Below are positions 9,341 through 16,918 of a stretch of 18,324 nucleotides of DNA, one piece after another. Position 1 is the stretch's first letter. Each line of letters opens with the position of its first letter. The notes beneath the pieces are model-generated. The model was not told the origin of the DNA. It did not search any database and worked only from the letters and a program-made list of their open reading frames with translations. This DNA is from Streptosporangiaceae bacterium (GTDB lineage Bacteria; Actinomycetota; Actinomycetes; Streptosporangiales; Streptosporangiaceae). The stretch lies in NCBI GenBank assembly GCA_030045215.1, contig JASIBJ010000347.1, positions 1 to 18,324 on the forward strand. The letters are read 5' to 3'. A program made the translations under genes and the position numbers.

Positions 9341-10948
9341 ATGGCGTATCTGCTGCAGCACCTGCTGACCGAGACCGCCGCCCGCACACCGCAGCGGCTC
9401 GCCGTGGTGTCGGGCGATTGCCGGCTCACTTATGAGGAGCTGGACCGGCTGAGCACCAAGGTGGCGCGGTCACTGCGGCGCATGGGCGTCGCGCACGGAG
9501 ACCGCGTGGCGCTCCTCGCGCCCAAGTCGGCGGCTGCGGTGGCCGGCCTGTACGGGGTGCTCAAGGCCGGGGCCTGCTACGTGCCGCTCGACCCGAAGGC
9601 GCCCGCCCGGCGGCTCGGCTACGTGATCCGTGACAGCGGCGCCACCGTGATCATCGCGGACGAGGGGCGGCTGGAGCTGGCGGCAACCCTGGCCGCTGAC
9701 CTGCCCAAGCCGGGAACCGTGCTCGCGATGGGGCTGTCCGGACGGCGGGGCGCCGACATCGCCGCCTGCGTCCAGGCGTACCACGCCGCGATCCGGCCGT
9801 GGGCCGAGGTCGCCGCCGAGTCAGCGGAGCCTCTGGACGAGGACGTGGCGATCGAGACCGACCTCGCCTACATCCTCTATACGTCCGGCTCGACCGGCAC
9901 CCCGAAGGGAGTCATGATCTCCCACCGCAACTCGCTGACGTTCGTGGAGTGGGCGGCCGCGGCCGCCGGGCTCACGGCCGAGGACCGCGTCTGCAGCCCT
10001 GCGCCGCTCCACTTCGACCTGTCAGTTTTCGACATCTTCGCCACTTGCCGGGCGGCCGCCTGCATGAGCGTTATCCCGGACGGCACCACCACATTCCCCA
10101 TATCGATCGCGCAGTGGCTGGAGTCCGAACGCCTCACGGTCTGGTACTCCGTGCCGTCGGTGCTCACGCTACTGGCGTGCTTCGGCAGCCTGGCCCAGTT
10201 CGACCTCTCCCGGCTCCGGACGGTGATCTTCGCCGGAGAGGTCTTCCCGCCCAAGTACCTGGCTCGGCTGATGGCCGAGCTGCCGCACTGCCGCTACCTC
10301 AATTGGTACGGACCGACCGAGACCAACGTGTGCACCGCCTTCGAGGTGACCGTCGGCGACGCTGACGCCGGCCCGGTCCCCATCGGCAGGGCCTGCACCA
10401 ACACCGAAGTCTTCGCGGTCACCAGCGACGGCCGCAGGGTGTCGTCCCCCAGCGAGGATGGCGAGCTCTACGTGCGCGGCCCGGCGCTAATGCGCGGGTA
10501 CTGGGGGCAGCCGGCCAAGACACGGGAGGTCCTGGTGCCGCACCCCCTCGGCGGCGAGCACGGAGAGCTCGTCTACCGGACCGGTGACCTGGTAACCCTC
10601 GGGCCGGAGGGGAATTACATCTACCTCGGCCGCCGCGACTCCATGGTGAAAATCCGCGGCTACCGGGTGGAACTGGGGGAAGTGGAAGCTGCCCTCTACC
10701 GGCACCCGGCCGTCCGGGAGGCGGCCGTGGTGCCCGTGCCGGACGAGTTGCTCGGCAGCCGCCTGCGGGCAGTCGTCGCGATCGACGAGGCGGTCGGCAG
10801 CGCTGGCAGCCTGACCCGGGAAGCGCTGCTTGACCACTGCCGGCAGTGGCTGCCGGCCTACATGGTCCCGGATATCGCAGAGTTCCGCGAGGCGCTGCCG
10901 AGAACTTCGACCGGCAAGGTCGACCGGACCCGGCTCGCCCGCGAGTAG
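9341..10948 (+). CDS. Stand-alone amino acid adenylation domain (L-prolyl-AMP-ligase-like)
   Basis: This is a 535-residue ANL enzyme consisting of an adenylation domain only, with no fused carrier. The ATG at 9341 has GGGGGA 9 nt upstream. Core motifs are A3 YTSGSTGTPKG (180-190), A5 NWYGPTE (321-327), A7 YRTGDL (412-417), A8 GRRDSMVKIRGYRVELGE (430-447) and A10 with K526. It should form an aminoacyl-AMP and load the carrier encoded next. The pocket residues I read by aligning to GrsA are D226, L227, F230, Y269, I296, A298, W322, V330, C331 and K526. The prolyl ligases of pyoluteorin/prodigiosin type have, as I recall, D-L-L-Y-L-A-L-V-C-K. Seven of ten agree, but F, I and W replace Leu and should narrow the pocket. 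Proline or a related or smaller amino acid is the likely substrate. Confidence 0.93.
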   Translation: MAYLLQHLLTETAARTPQRLAVVSGDCRLTYEELDRLSTKVARSLRRMGVAHGDRVALLAPKSAAAVAGLYGVLKAGACYVPLDPKAPARRLGYVIRDSGATVIIADEGRLELAATLAADLPKPGTVLAMGLSGRRGADIAACVQAYHAAIRPWAEVAAESAEPLDEDVAIETDLAYILYTSGSTGTPKGVMISHRNSLTFVEWAAAAAGLTAEDRVCSPAPLHFDLSVFDIFATCRAAACMSVIPDGTTTFPISIAQWLESERLTVWYSVPSVLTLLACFGSLAQFDLSRLRTVIFAGEVFPPKYLARLMAELPHCRYLNWYGPTETNVCTAFEVTVGDADAGPVPIGRACTNTEVFAVTSDGRRVSSPSEDGELYVRGPALMRGYWGQPAKTREVLVPHPLGGEHGELVYRTGDLVTLGPEGNYIYLGRRDSMVKIRGYRVELGEVEAALYRHPAVREAAVVPVPDELLGSRLRAVVAIDEAVGSAGSLTREALLDHCRQWLPAYMVPDIAEFREALPRTSTGKVDRTRLARE

Positions 10949-11019
10949 CGCGAAGGGTCGCAGCGCCGTGACGACGGCAGCCGAGCAACACAGGAGATAG
11001 GCAGGAGAAAGGTACGCAC

Positions 11020-11280
11020 ATGGAAACGGTCATCAACGACTACATCAGCCAGGAATTCGTCCGGGACTCGGCGCTGCTCCCCCTGACGGACGAGACGTCC
11101 CTGCTCGAGAGCGGCATTCTCGACTCGCTGAGCCTCCTCCAGCTGGTGGTCTTCCTGGAGGAGCGCTTCGGGGTCACGGTGGGCGACGCGGATCTGCTTC
11201 CCCAGAACTTCGAGACCGTGAAAACTATCTGCGCGTACCTGCGCTCCCGCGAGCCCGAGATGCAGAATGCGCAGGGCTAG
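11020..11280 (+). CDS. Acyl/peptidyl carrier protein
   Basis: This is an 86-residue discrete carrier protein. The ATG at 11020 has GGAGAAAGG about 7 nt upstream. The phosphopantetheine site is S36 in the motif GILDSLSLLQL, followed by a typical helix III (VVFLEERFGVTV). It lies directly after the stand-alone adenylation gene, which is expected to load it, and two genes after the flavoprotein that would act on the loaded thioester. Discrete carriers of this size are used in pyrrole-2-carboxyl formation. The gene overlaps the acyltransferase start by 14 bp, so the two are probably translated together. The phosphopantetheinyl transferase must be encoded elsewhere. Confidence 0.93.
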   Translation: METVINDYISQEFVRDSALLPLTDETSLLESGILDSLSLLQLVVFLEERFGVTVGDADLLPQNFETVKTICAYLRSREPEMQNAQG

Positions 11281-12511
11281 CAAGCGCGCCCGGCATCTGC
11301 TGTTCAGCGCGGAGGGAGTGGCCTACTGGGCGGCAGCCGCGCCGATGCTGGCGCGGCTGCCGGCCGCCGTCGGTTACCGCGTCGCGTGCTGGCGCGGTGA
11401 CTGGCTCTGGCGCGGTCAGCCGGGCAAGCGGGCCGAGTTGGCGCGTAACCTGCGATCGCTCCTTTGCGACGAGCTGACCTCGACCACGGAGCACGAGCTC
11501 ACGCGGGAGTGGTTCAGGAACGCCTCATGCGAGGCGGTCGACATCAAGCGGCTGCATGGCAGCGGTGAAGCGCTGCGCCGCCTGGTCGAGATCCGCGGGC
11601 AGGAACACCTCAACGCGGCGCTGGCTCAGGGCAAGGGCGCGATCGTCTGCTCGGCCCACTTCGGGTCCTTCGACAGCGCATTCTCGATACTCGGCGCCTG
11701 CGGCTACCCCGTTACCACCATCGGGCGCTGGCAGCACAACTACACCCTGGGACTCTCGGCCGCCGAGCGGCGGTTCTGGGACCGGGTCTACGCCCGGCCG
11801 CTGCGCCGCCACCGGAAGCGCCCGAACATCGAGCCGTGGAAGGGCCGGTTCGACGTCGCGGCGCGGGCCGCGAGCACGCTGCGCGCGGGCGAGGTGCTGA
11901 CGATCGCCATCGACGCGCCGCCGCTCGATTGCGATCTGGACCGTGCCGTCGAGGTTCCATTCCTCGGAGGCCAGGCCAGGTTGCTGCCAGGGGCAGTGGC
12001 GATCGCGCAGGCAACCAAGGCCCCGGTGCTGATGTGCTTCGCCTACCGCTGCCCCGACCACCGCCACCAGGTCCTCGAGATCTCCGCACCCATCTCGATG
12101 GACGGCGACACAGCCACTGCCTTCGCACGCTGCGCCGCGGCCGTCAGCGCGGCCATCGTCAGGAAGCCGGCGCACTGGCGTTACTGGGCGAGCCCGGTCG
12201 ATCTAACCACGCTCGGCCTGCTCCCGGCCGCGCCGGAAGAGTCCCGGGTGCGGGAGGCCTTGCCGCTTGTCGACATCGAGCTGCCCCCGTTCACCGAGGC
12301 GGGCGAGAGTCCGCTTCCGGCGACGCACGAGACACCGTTACAGCTCCCCGAGAGGGATCGAGGCGGGTACCGGGCCGGCGCACGCCGGACGGCCGACGCG
12401 GCGATGGCCGGTGCCGGCACCGCGATGGCCGCCAGCCGCCCGGTCGAGAGCTCTCGGCGTGGTTCGGCTAGTTTGACGCATTGTCAACCATATGGCACCC
12501 TCGGTAGCTGA
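11267..12511 (+). CDS. LpxL/HtrB-like acyltransferase (LPLAT superfamily)
   Basis: This is a 414-residue protein from the ATG at 11267, overlapping the carrier gene. The LPLAT catalytic motif HX4D is H131-D136 (AHFGSFD), and AIDAPPLD (213 onward) and VPFLGGQARLLPG match the lipid A acyltransferase-like family. A hydrophobic stretch near the N-terminus (residues 12-30) suggests membrane association. The fold ends near residue 330, and the remaining ~80 residues are a charged, disordered tail that contains the only TTA leucine codon I found in the operon (12338-12340). In Gram-positive bacteria this family is often found beside carrier proteins in specialised pathways. I infer that it moves the carrier-bound acyl group onto an amine or hydroxyl acceptor. 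It is the last gene of the operon. Confidence 0.85.
   Translation: MRRASKRARHLLFSAEGVAYWAAAAPMLARLPAAVGYRVACWRGDWLWRGQPGKRAELARNLRSLLCDELTSTTEHELTREWFRNASCEAVDIKRLHGSGEALRRLVEIRGQEHLNAALAQGKGAIVCSAHFGSFDSAFSILGACGYPVTTIGRWQHNYTLGLSAAERRFWDRVYARPLRRHRKRPNIEPWKGRFDVAARAASTLRAGEVLTIAIDAPPLDCDLDRAVEVPFLGGQARLLPGAVAIAQATKAPVLMCFAYRCPDHRHQVLEISAPISMDGDTATAFARCAAAVSAAIVRKPAHWRYWASPVDLTTLGLLPAAPEESRVREALPLVDIELPPFTEAGESPLPATHETPLQLPERDRGGYRAGARRTADAAMAGAGTAMAASRPVESSRRGSASLTHCQPYGTLGS
12473..12487 (+). promoter_or_regulatory. Inverted repeat TTGAC-N5-GTCAA upstream of cvnA
   Basis: A perfect 5-bp inverted repeat with a 5-bp spacer lies in the last codons of the acyltransferase gene, at the left edge of an AT-richer stretch (12470-12550) that leads to cvnA. 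It could be an operator, or TTGACG could be a -35 box, though I see no good -10 at the proper distance. The short length makes chance plausible. Confidence 0.25.
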
Positions 12512-12608
12512 ACTAAATACGGATTCACCTGCTTAGGTACGTTTAGCGTGGTATGGAAGGCGTCCGGGCGGGGCTGCCGGTCCACGTCTCCCCCGAGGGC
12601 CCACCATC

Positions 12609-15197
12609 ATGAGGTTGCGTCACACGTCCATCCGCCTGCGGATGATCATGCTCGTCCTGGTACCGCTGCTGGCCCTGATCCTGGTCTACGGATACGCGGT
12701 CGCGGGCCAGGTCAGCACGGCGGTAGGCCTTGCCAACGCCGGCAAGATCAGCAGCACGACCATTACGCCGGTCACCGACACGATGATGGCGCTCAGCGCG
12801 GAGCGCTCGGCCGCTGCCGACTACCTGACCTCCCGCTCAAGCCGGGCAATGGCTGCCTACCAGCAGGACGAGTCCGCCACCGATGCGCAGTTCCGCGTGG
12901 TCAAAACCATCACCAAGTCCGGGCCGGTTACGGCGAACGCGACCCCGCTGGATAAGGCGGACGCCGCCACCTTCGTGCGCGACGACGACGGCGCATTGCA
13001 GGCCTTGCGCAGCGAAGTCGTCGGCGGCACGATCGGCCGGACGGCCGCGATCAACGCCTATAGCGCCATCATGAGTGACGGCCTCCGCGTGGCCGAGCAA
13101 TCGCTCCAGGAAAGCTACGTGAGTCAGTCCCTGGCCATCACGGCGCGGGCGGAGGCGAGCCTCTACGGGGCCGAGATGATCGCGCTTGAGGAGAACGACA
13201 TTTACTCCGGCGACGTCACGACCGGGCCGATGCCGGCCGCGGACCAGAAGGAGTTCGCACAGCTAGCTGGCCTTCGGCAGTACCTAGTCGCCGACGCGGT
13301 ACCGCAGCTCGACGCAGAGGCCAGCGGCCTGCTGCACAACGAGTTCCCGCCCACGCTGTCAGCCGCCCTGACCAGCGACGAGAATGCGATCATCGCCGCC
13401 CCGGCCGACTCCGCTAAGCCGGCGGTGCCGTTGACGATCTGGCAGCCGACCGTCGAGTTGTACGCAAGCCATCTCGAGGTCGTGCTGACCAAGAGCCCGG
13501 CCTGGATCCAGTCGCAGGTAGCGTCCTCGGCCCGCAGGGCCCTGACGACGCTGATCGTGGCGGCGAGTCTTGGCCTGCTCGCGGTCATCGCCTCGATCGT
13601 CTTCTCGCTGCTCATGGGCCGGCGCCTCATGCGCAGGCTGACGAGCCTGCGGGAGGAGGCCCTGGAGCTTGCGCACGACCGCCTGCCGACGGTGATGGCC
13701 AGGCTCCGCGACGGCGAGACCGTCGACGTCGACGCGGAGGCCCCGCTCGTCGAGGCCGGCGTCGACGAGATCGATCAGGTGCATCAGGCCTTCAACACCG
13801 TGCATCGCGCCGCCATCGCGGCCGCGATTGACGAGACCAACCTGCGCCGCGGCATCAACCAGGTCTTCCGCAACCTGGCCAGGCGCAGCCAGGCCTTGCT
13901 GCATCGTCAGCTCGGCCTGCTCGACGGCATGGAGCGAAGGGCCGAGGAGCCTGAGCAGCTCGAGGACCTGTTCCGCATCGACCACCTGACCACCCGCATG
14001 CGGCGGCACGCTGAGGGCCTGATCGTGCTCGCCGGAGACGCCCCGGGGCGCAGTTGGCGGCAGCCCGTCATCTTCATCGACGTCGTCCGCGCGGCCGTCG
14101 CGGAGGTCGAGGACTACCAGCGGGTCCGGGTTGAGGTCCGCTCCAAGGCGGCCCTGGCCGGCCCGGCCGTCGCCGACGTTGTCCACCTGCTGGCAGAGCT
14201 GATCGAGAACGCCGCTGTCTACTCACCACCGAACACGGTGGTCCGCGTGCAGGGTGAACTCGTCGGCCGCGGGTTCTGCGTCGAGGTCGAGGACCGCGGC
14301 CTCGGCCTGGCCGATGACCAGTTGTCGGAGATCAACCAGAGGCTCGCCAGCTTTCCCGCCTTCGACCTGTCCGGGAGCGACAGGCTGGGCCTGTTCGTCG
14401 CCGGGCGACTGGCCCACCGGCACGGCATCAGCATCTCCCTTCGCCCATCGATCTATGGCGGCACCACTGCCGTAGTGATCATCCCGGCGAGCCTAGTGAT
14501 CACGGATGAAGTCACGGTCCCCGCCCTCGCGGCGACTCGTCACGCGCTCCGGGACGACGCCCGGGTATCCGCGCCGAGCGGTGCGAACGGGCGCAGCTCG
14601 AACGGGCACGGTTCCAACGGTCAGGCATTTGGAGGGAACGAACTCGGCACCAACGAACACGCGCTCGCCGGGAATGGTCGTTCCGACCACTCGAGCAACA
14701 GGCACGGCTCCAACGGGCCCGCTAGCGAGCCTGACACCCTGACCGACCTCACCGGGGACCGGGCGTCGGCACACCGCGGGTCATCGCCAGGGGTACCTGA
14801 CGACTCGGGCTGGTGGGCCAGGCCGACGCTGGCCAGCAACCGGACAGCTGAGTCGATTCAGGCTGGGCAGGCGATCGGTACCGCCACTGAGATCGTGCCC
14901 GACCCGAACGCAAACCCGGCCCATGCGCTCGGGGAGAACGGCGGCCTGCCGGTCCGCGCCCCCCAGGCCAGCCTTGCGCCGGAACTCCAGGACCACGGCG
15001 GCGCGGGTGGCGAGGCGCTCGATGCCACCGCTGGAACCCCTGCTGACTCGTCCTCGGCCGAGGCGGTCCGGAGCACCATGTCGGCGCTGCAGCGCGGCTG
15101 GACCCTCGGCAGGTCGGTCGCTGCCGACCCGCCGGGCGAGGCCGGCGACGACGACTGGGCTACTTCCCAGCACCGCGCTAGCCGTGAGGAGAGCTGA
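12609..15197 (+). CDS. cvnA: CvnA-type membrane sensor histidine-kinase-like protein of a conservon
   Basis: This is an 862-residue protein. TM1 lies at about 12-32, an extracytoplasmic nitrate/nitrite-sensing-like region at about 40-310, TM2 at about 312-335, a HAMP-like linker at about 336-400, and then an ATPase domain with N-box ELIENAA (530-536) and G1 box DRGLGL (562-567). I see no typical H-box phospho-acceptor motif, as is common for CvnA. Residues ~640-862 are low-complexity, rich in Ser/Asn/Gly with repeated SNGHGSNG-like segments. In Streptomyces conservons CvnA-D form a membrane complex likened to a G-protein-coupled receptor system and influence development and secondary metabolism. 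It begins the four-gene operon, 97 bp after the acyltransferase. Confidence 0.9.
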   Translation: MRLRHTSIRLRMIMLVLVPLLALILVYGYAVAGQVSTAVGLANAGKISSTTITPVTDTMMALSAERSAAADYLTSRSSRAMAAYQQDESATDAQFRVVKTITKSGPVTANATPLDKADAATFVRDDDGALQALRSEVVGGTIGRTAAINAYSAIMSDGLRVAEQSLQESYVSQSLAITARAEASLYGAEMIALEENDIYSGDVTTGPMPAADQKEFAQLAGLRQYLVADAVPQLDAEASGLLHNEFPPTLSAALTSDENAIIAAPADSAKPAVPLTIWQPTVELYASHLEVVLTKSPAWIQSQVASSARRALTTLIVAASLGLLAVIASIVFSLLMGRRLMRRLTSLREEALELAHDRLPTVMARLRDGETVDVDAEAPLVEAGVDEIDQVHQAFNTVHRAAIAAAIDETNLRRGINQVFRNLARRSQALLHRQLGLLDGMERRAEEPEQLEDLFRIDHLTTRMRRHAEGLIVLAGDAPGRSWRQPVIFIDVVRAAVAEVEDYQRVRVEVRSKAALAGPAVADVVHLLAELIENAAVYSPPNTVVRVQGELVGRGFCVEVEDRGLGLADDQLSEINQRLASFPAFDLSGSDRLGLFVAGRLAHRHGISISLRPSIYGGTTAVVIIPASLVITDEVTVPALAATRHALRDDARVSAPSGANGRSSNGHGSNGQAFGGNELGTNEHALAGNGRSDHSSNRHGSNGPASEPDTLTDLTGDRASAHRGSSPGVPDDSGWWARPTLASNRTAESIQAGQAIGTATEIVPDPNANPAHALGENGGLPVRAPQASLAPELQDHGGAGGEALDATAGTPADSSSAEAVRSTMSALQRGWTLGRSVAADPPGEAGDDDWATSQHRASREES

Positions 15198-15198
15198 C

Positions 15199-15600
15199 AT
15201 GCGCCAATCGGGTCAGCTCGACTGGCTTCTCGATGATCTGGTTGCGCGTGTCGCCAAGGTCAACAGAGCAGTGATCTTGTCGCGTGACGGCCTCGCGGTT
15301 GGGTCATCCGACCGCATGACCCGCGAGGACTCGGAGTACCTGTGCGCCGCAGCCGCCGCCTTCCAGAGCCTCGCCAAGGGCACGAGCCACCACTTCGGCG
15401 GCGGGGCAGTCCGCCAGACCATCATCGAGATGGATTCGGCTTTCCTGTTCGTGATGGCCGCAGGCGAAGGCAGCTGTCTTGCGGTGCTCGCGGCCCAGGG
15501 TGCGGACGTGGGCCTGGTCGCCTATGAGATGGCTCTGCTGGTCAGGCGGGTCGGTCAGCACCTCGCCATCGGCCGGCGGGCGCCAGCCGAGGTGCGGTGA
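15199..15600 (+). CDS. cvnB: CvnB, roadblock/LC7-domain protein
   Basis: This is a 133-residue protein. The ATG at 15199 begins one base after the cvnA stop, with GAGGAGAG 6 nt upstream. It is a single roadblock/LC7 domain: a strand VNRAVILSRDGLAVGSS near 21-37, a helix around the SLAKG motif, then FLFVMAAGEGSCLAVLA. Roadblock proteins of the MglB type bind and regulate small GTPases. The partner here is expected to be the CvnD GTPase encoded two genes downstream. Its stop overlaps the cvnC start (GTGA). Confidence 0.93.
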   Translation: MRQSGQLDWLLDDLVARVAKVNRAVILSRDGLAVGSSDRMTREDSEYLCAAAAAFQSLAKGTSHHFGGGAVRQTIIEMDSAFLFVMAAGEGSCLAVLAAQGADVGLVAYEMALLVRRVGQHLAIGRRAPAEVR

Positions 15601-15977
15601 CAGCGGTGCAGCCACCCCGGAGCGAGTGGCTCGACCAGGATGCCGGTCCGGTCGTCCGGCCGTATGCGCTGACCGGGGGCCTGACGCGGCCGTCCGGACA
15701 GCGGTTCGACCTGCTTGACATGGTGGGCGTGGTCAGGCGAGCGGCGCAGGAGATGCCGCACCTCACGCCCGAGCAGGCCGAGGTGCTGGATCGCTGCCAG
15801 ATACCGGCTCCGCTGGTCGATCTCGCGGCCGACATGAACCTGCCGGTTGGCGTCATCCGGATCCTCGTCTCCGACCTGCGCGAGCGCGGTCTCGTGACGA
15901 TTCACCGAGCTCGGCAGGCTGGCGTGGACGATCTCAAGATCATGCAGGAGGTGGTCGATGGCCTACGACGTATCTGA
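15597..15977 (+). CDS. cvnC: CvnC, DUF742 protein
   Basis: This is a 126-residue protein from the GTG at 15597, overlapping the cvnB stop by 4 bp. It carries the DUF742 features VVRPYALTGGLTRP (19-32), FDLLDMV and a C-terminal winged-helix-like segment (CQIPAPLVDLAADMNLPVG, then VLVSDL-like ILVSDLRERGLV). This is the invariant third member of conservons. Its biochemical role is not firmly established; it is thought to join the CvnA/B/D complex. Its 3' end overlaps the cvnD start by 20 bp. Confidence 0.93.
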   Translation: MTAVQPPRSEWLDQDAGPVVRPYALTGGLTRPSGQRFDLLDMVGVVRRAAQEMPHLTPEQAEVLDRCQIPAPLVDLAADMNLPVGVIRILVSDLRERGLVTIHRARQAGVDDLKIMQEVVDGLRRI

Positions 15978-16551
15978 TCGGACTGCCGCCGATTCTCTGA
16001 TGACGATCAAGATCTTGGTTGCGGGCGGCTTCGGCGCCGGCAAGACCACGCTCGTTGGCTCGGTCAGCGAGATTGCGCCGCTGCGGACCGAGGAAACGCT
16101 GAGCGAGCGCAGCGAAATGGTCGATTCGCTCTACGGGGTGGAACAGAAGTCGACGACCACGGTGGCCATGGACTTCGGACGTATCACAATCCGGAAGGAT
16201 CTTGTCGTCTACCTATTCGGCACGCCCGGCCAGCAGCGATTCTGGTTCATGTGGGACGACCTGGCCTACGGCGCCCTGGGCGCGGTTGTCATGGCCGACG
16301 AGCGGCGGCTGGCCGACTGCTTCCCGTCCGTGGACTACTTCGAGGCCAAGGGGATTCCCTTCGTGGTGGCCGTGAACTGCTTCGATGGTGTCCGGCGACA
16401 TCCGCTGGAGTCGATCACCCAGGCGCTTAACCTCGCCCCTGACGTGCCGGTCATCGGCTGTGACGCGCGGCGCCGCGATTCGAGCCGCGACGTCCTGGTC
16501 GCACTGGCCGAGCACGCCATCGCGCGGTTCCGCGGTCGCCGGGCCGCCTGA
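15958..16551 (+). CDS. cvnD: CvnD, small GTP-binding protein
   Basis: This is a 197-residue protein. The ATG at 15958 has AGGAGGTGG about 6 nt upstream inside cvnC. The P-loop GGFGAGKT is at 23-30; a switch-II-like element FGTPGQQRF follows the strand VVYL; and the base-recognition site reads VNCFDG, with Cys in place of the Lys of NKxD, which is usual for conservon GTPases. It is related to MglA-type and Rab-like small GTPases. It is expected to cycle at the membrane with CvnB and CvnA as part of the signalling complex. It is the last complete gene of the conservon. Confidence 0.93.
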   Translation: MAYDVSDRTAADSLMTIKILVAGGFGAGKTTLVGSVSEIAPLRTEETLSERSEMVDSLYGVEQKSTTTVAMDFGRITIRKDLVVYLFGTPGQQRFWFMWDDLAYGALGAVVMADERRLADCFPSVDYFEAKGIPFVVAVNCFDGVRRHPLESITQALNLAPDVPVIGCDARRRDSSRDVLVALAEHAIARFRGRRAA

Positions 16552-16570
16552 CCGGCGCACGGCCGGAAAT

Positions 16571-16589
16571 GCGGTAGGCAGCCTGCCGC
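16571..16589 (+). terminator. Short hairpin after cvnD
   Basis: GCGGTAGGC and GCCTGCCGC pair over 9 bp (one G-U) around a minimal loop, 20 bp after the cvnD stop. There is no U-tract, so it may be a weak terminator or a processing site rather than a classical rho-independent terminator. Confidence 0.3.
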
Positions 16590-16612
16590 TCACCTGCTGA
16601 GGATCAGCCTTC

Positions 16613-16918
16613 GTGATCTATCAGGACCCGCTTGCCTACCTGCTCGGCCTCGAAGGCATCGCGCTCCTCGACGGCTGGGCCGGCGATCACGACCGCGCAT
16701 TCACCGACGCCCGGCTGGCTGAGATCCGGAAGCTGCTGGAGGACGAGAAGCTGCACGGCCGCGGCGTAGTCGCCGAGCGCGTCAGCACCGCCCTCGCCTA
16801 CCGGCAACAGGCGGCCGGCTATGACGCGGCAGCGGGAACTTCTACCTCCCGGCCTGAGTTTCCGGCGCGTTCGGCCGTGGTCACCGTGACTGCTATCCCT
16901 GATCGATCACCTGCGTAA
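16613..16918 (+). pseudogene. Truncated SAM-dependent methyltransferase (N-terminal remnant)
   Basis: The frame starts at the GTG at 16613 with GAGGA upstream and encodes 101 residues. The first ~72 (DPLAYLLGLEGIALLDG through the RQQAAGYDAA segment) match the N-terminal lead-in of a class I methyltransferase type often found in actinomycetes, sometimes near conservons. The Rossmann fold that should follow, with its glycine-rich SAM motif, is missing. Residues 73-101 are unrelated Ser/Pro-rich sequence ending at 16918. Its end overlaps the convergent mosaic frame by 26 bp, which puts the break near 16830. The remnant cannot be catalytically active. Confidence 0.65.

Noticed and set aside
11836..12471. 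211-codon plus-strand frame overlapping the acyltransferase
   Set aside because: It is an off-frame reading, Arg/Gly-rich, of a gene with a clear LPLAT motif.
13359..14186. 275-codon minus-strand frame inside cvnA
   Set aside because: It is antisense to the clear HAMP/ATPase coding of cvnA and has no recognisable domain.
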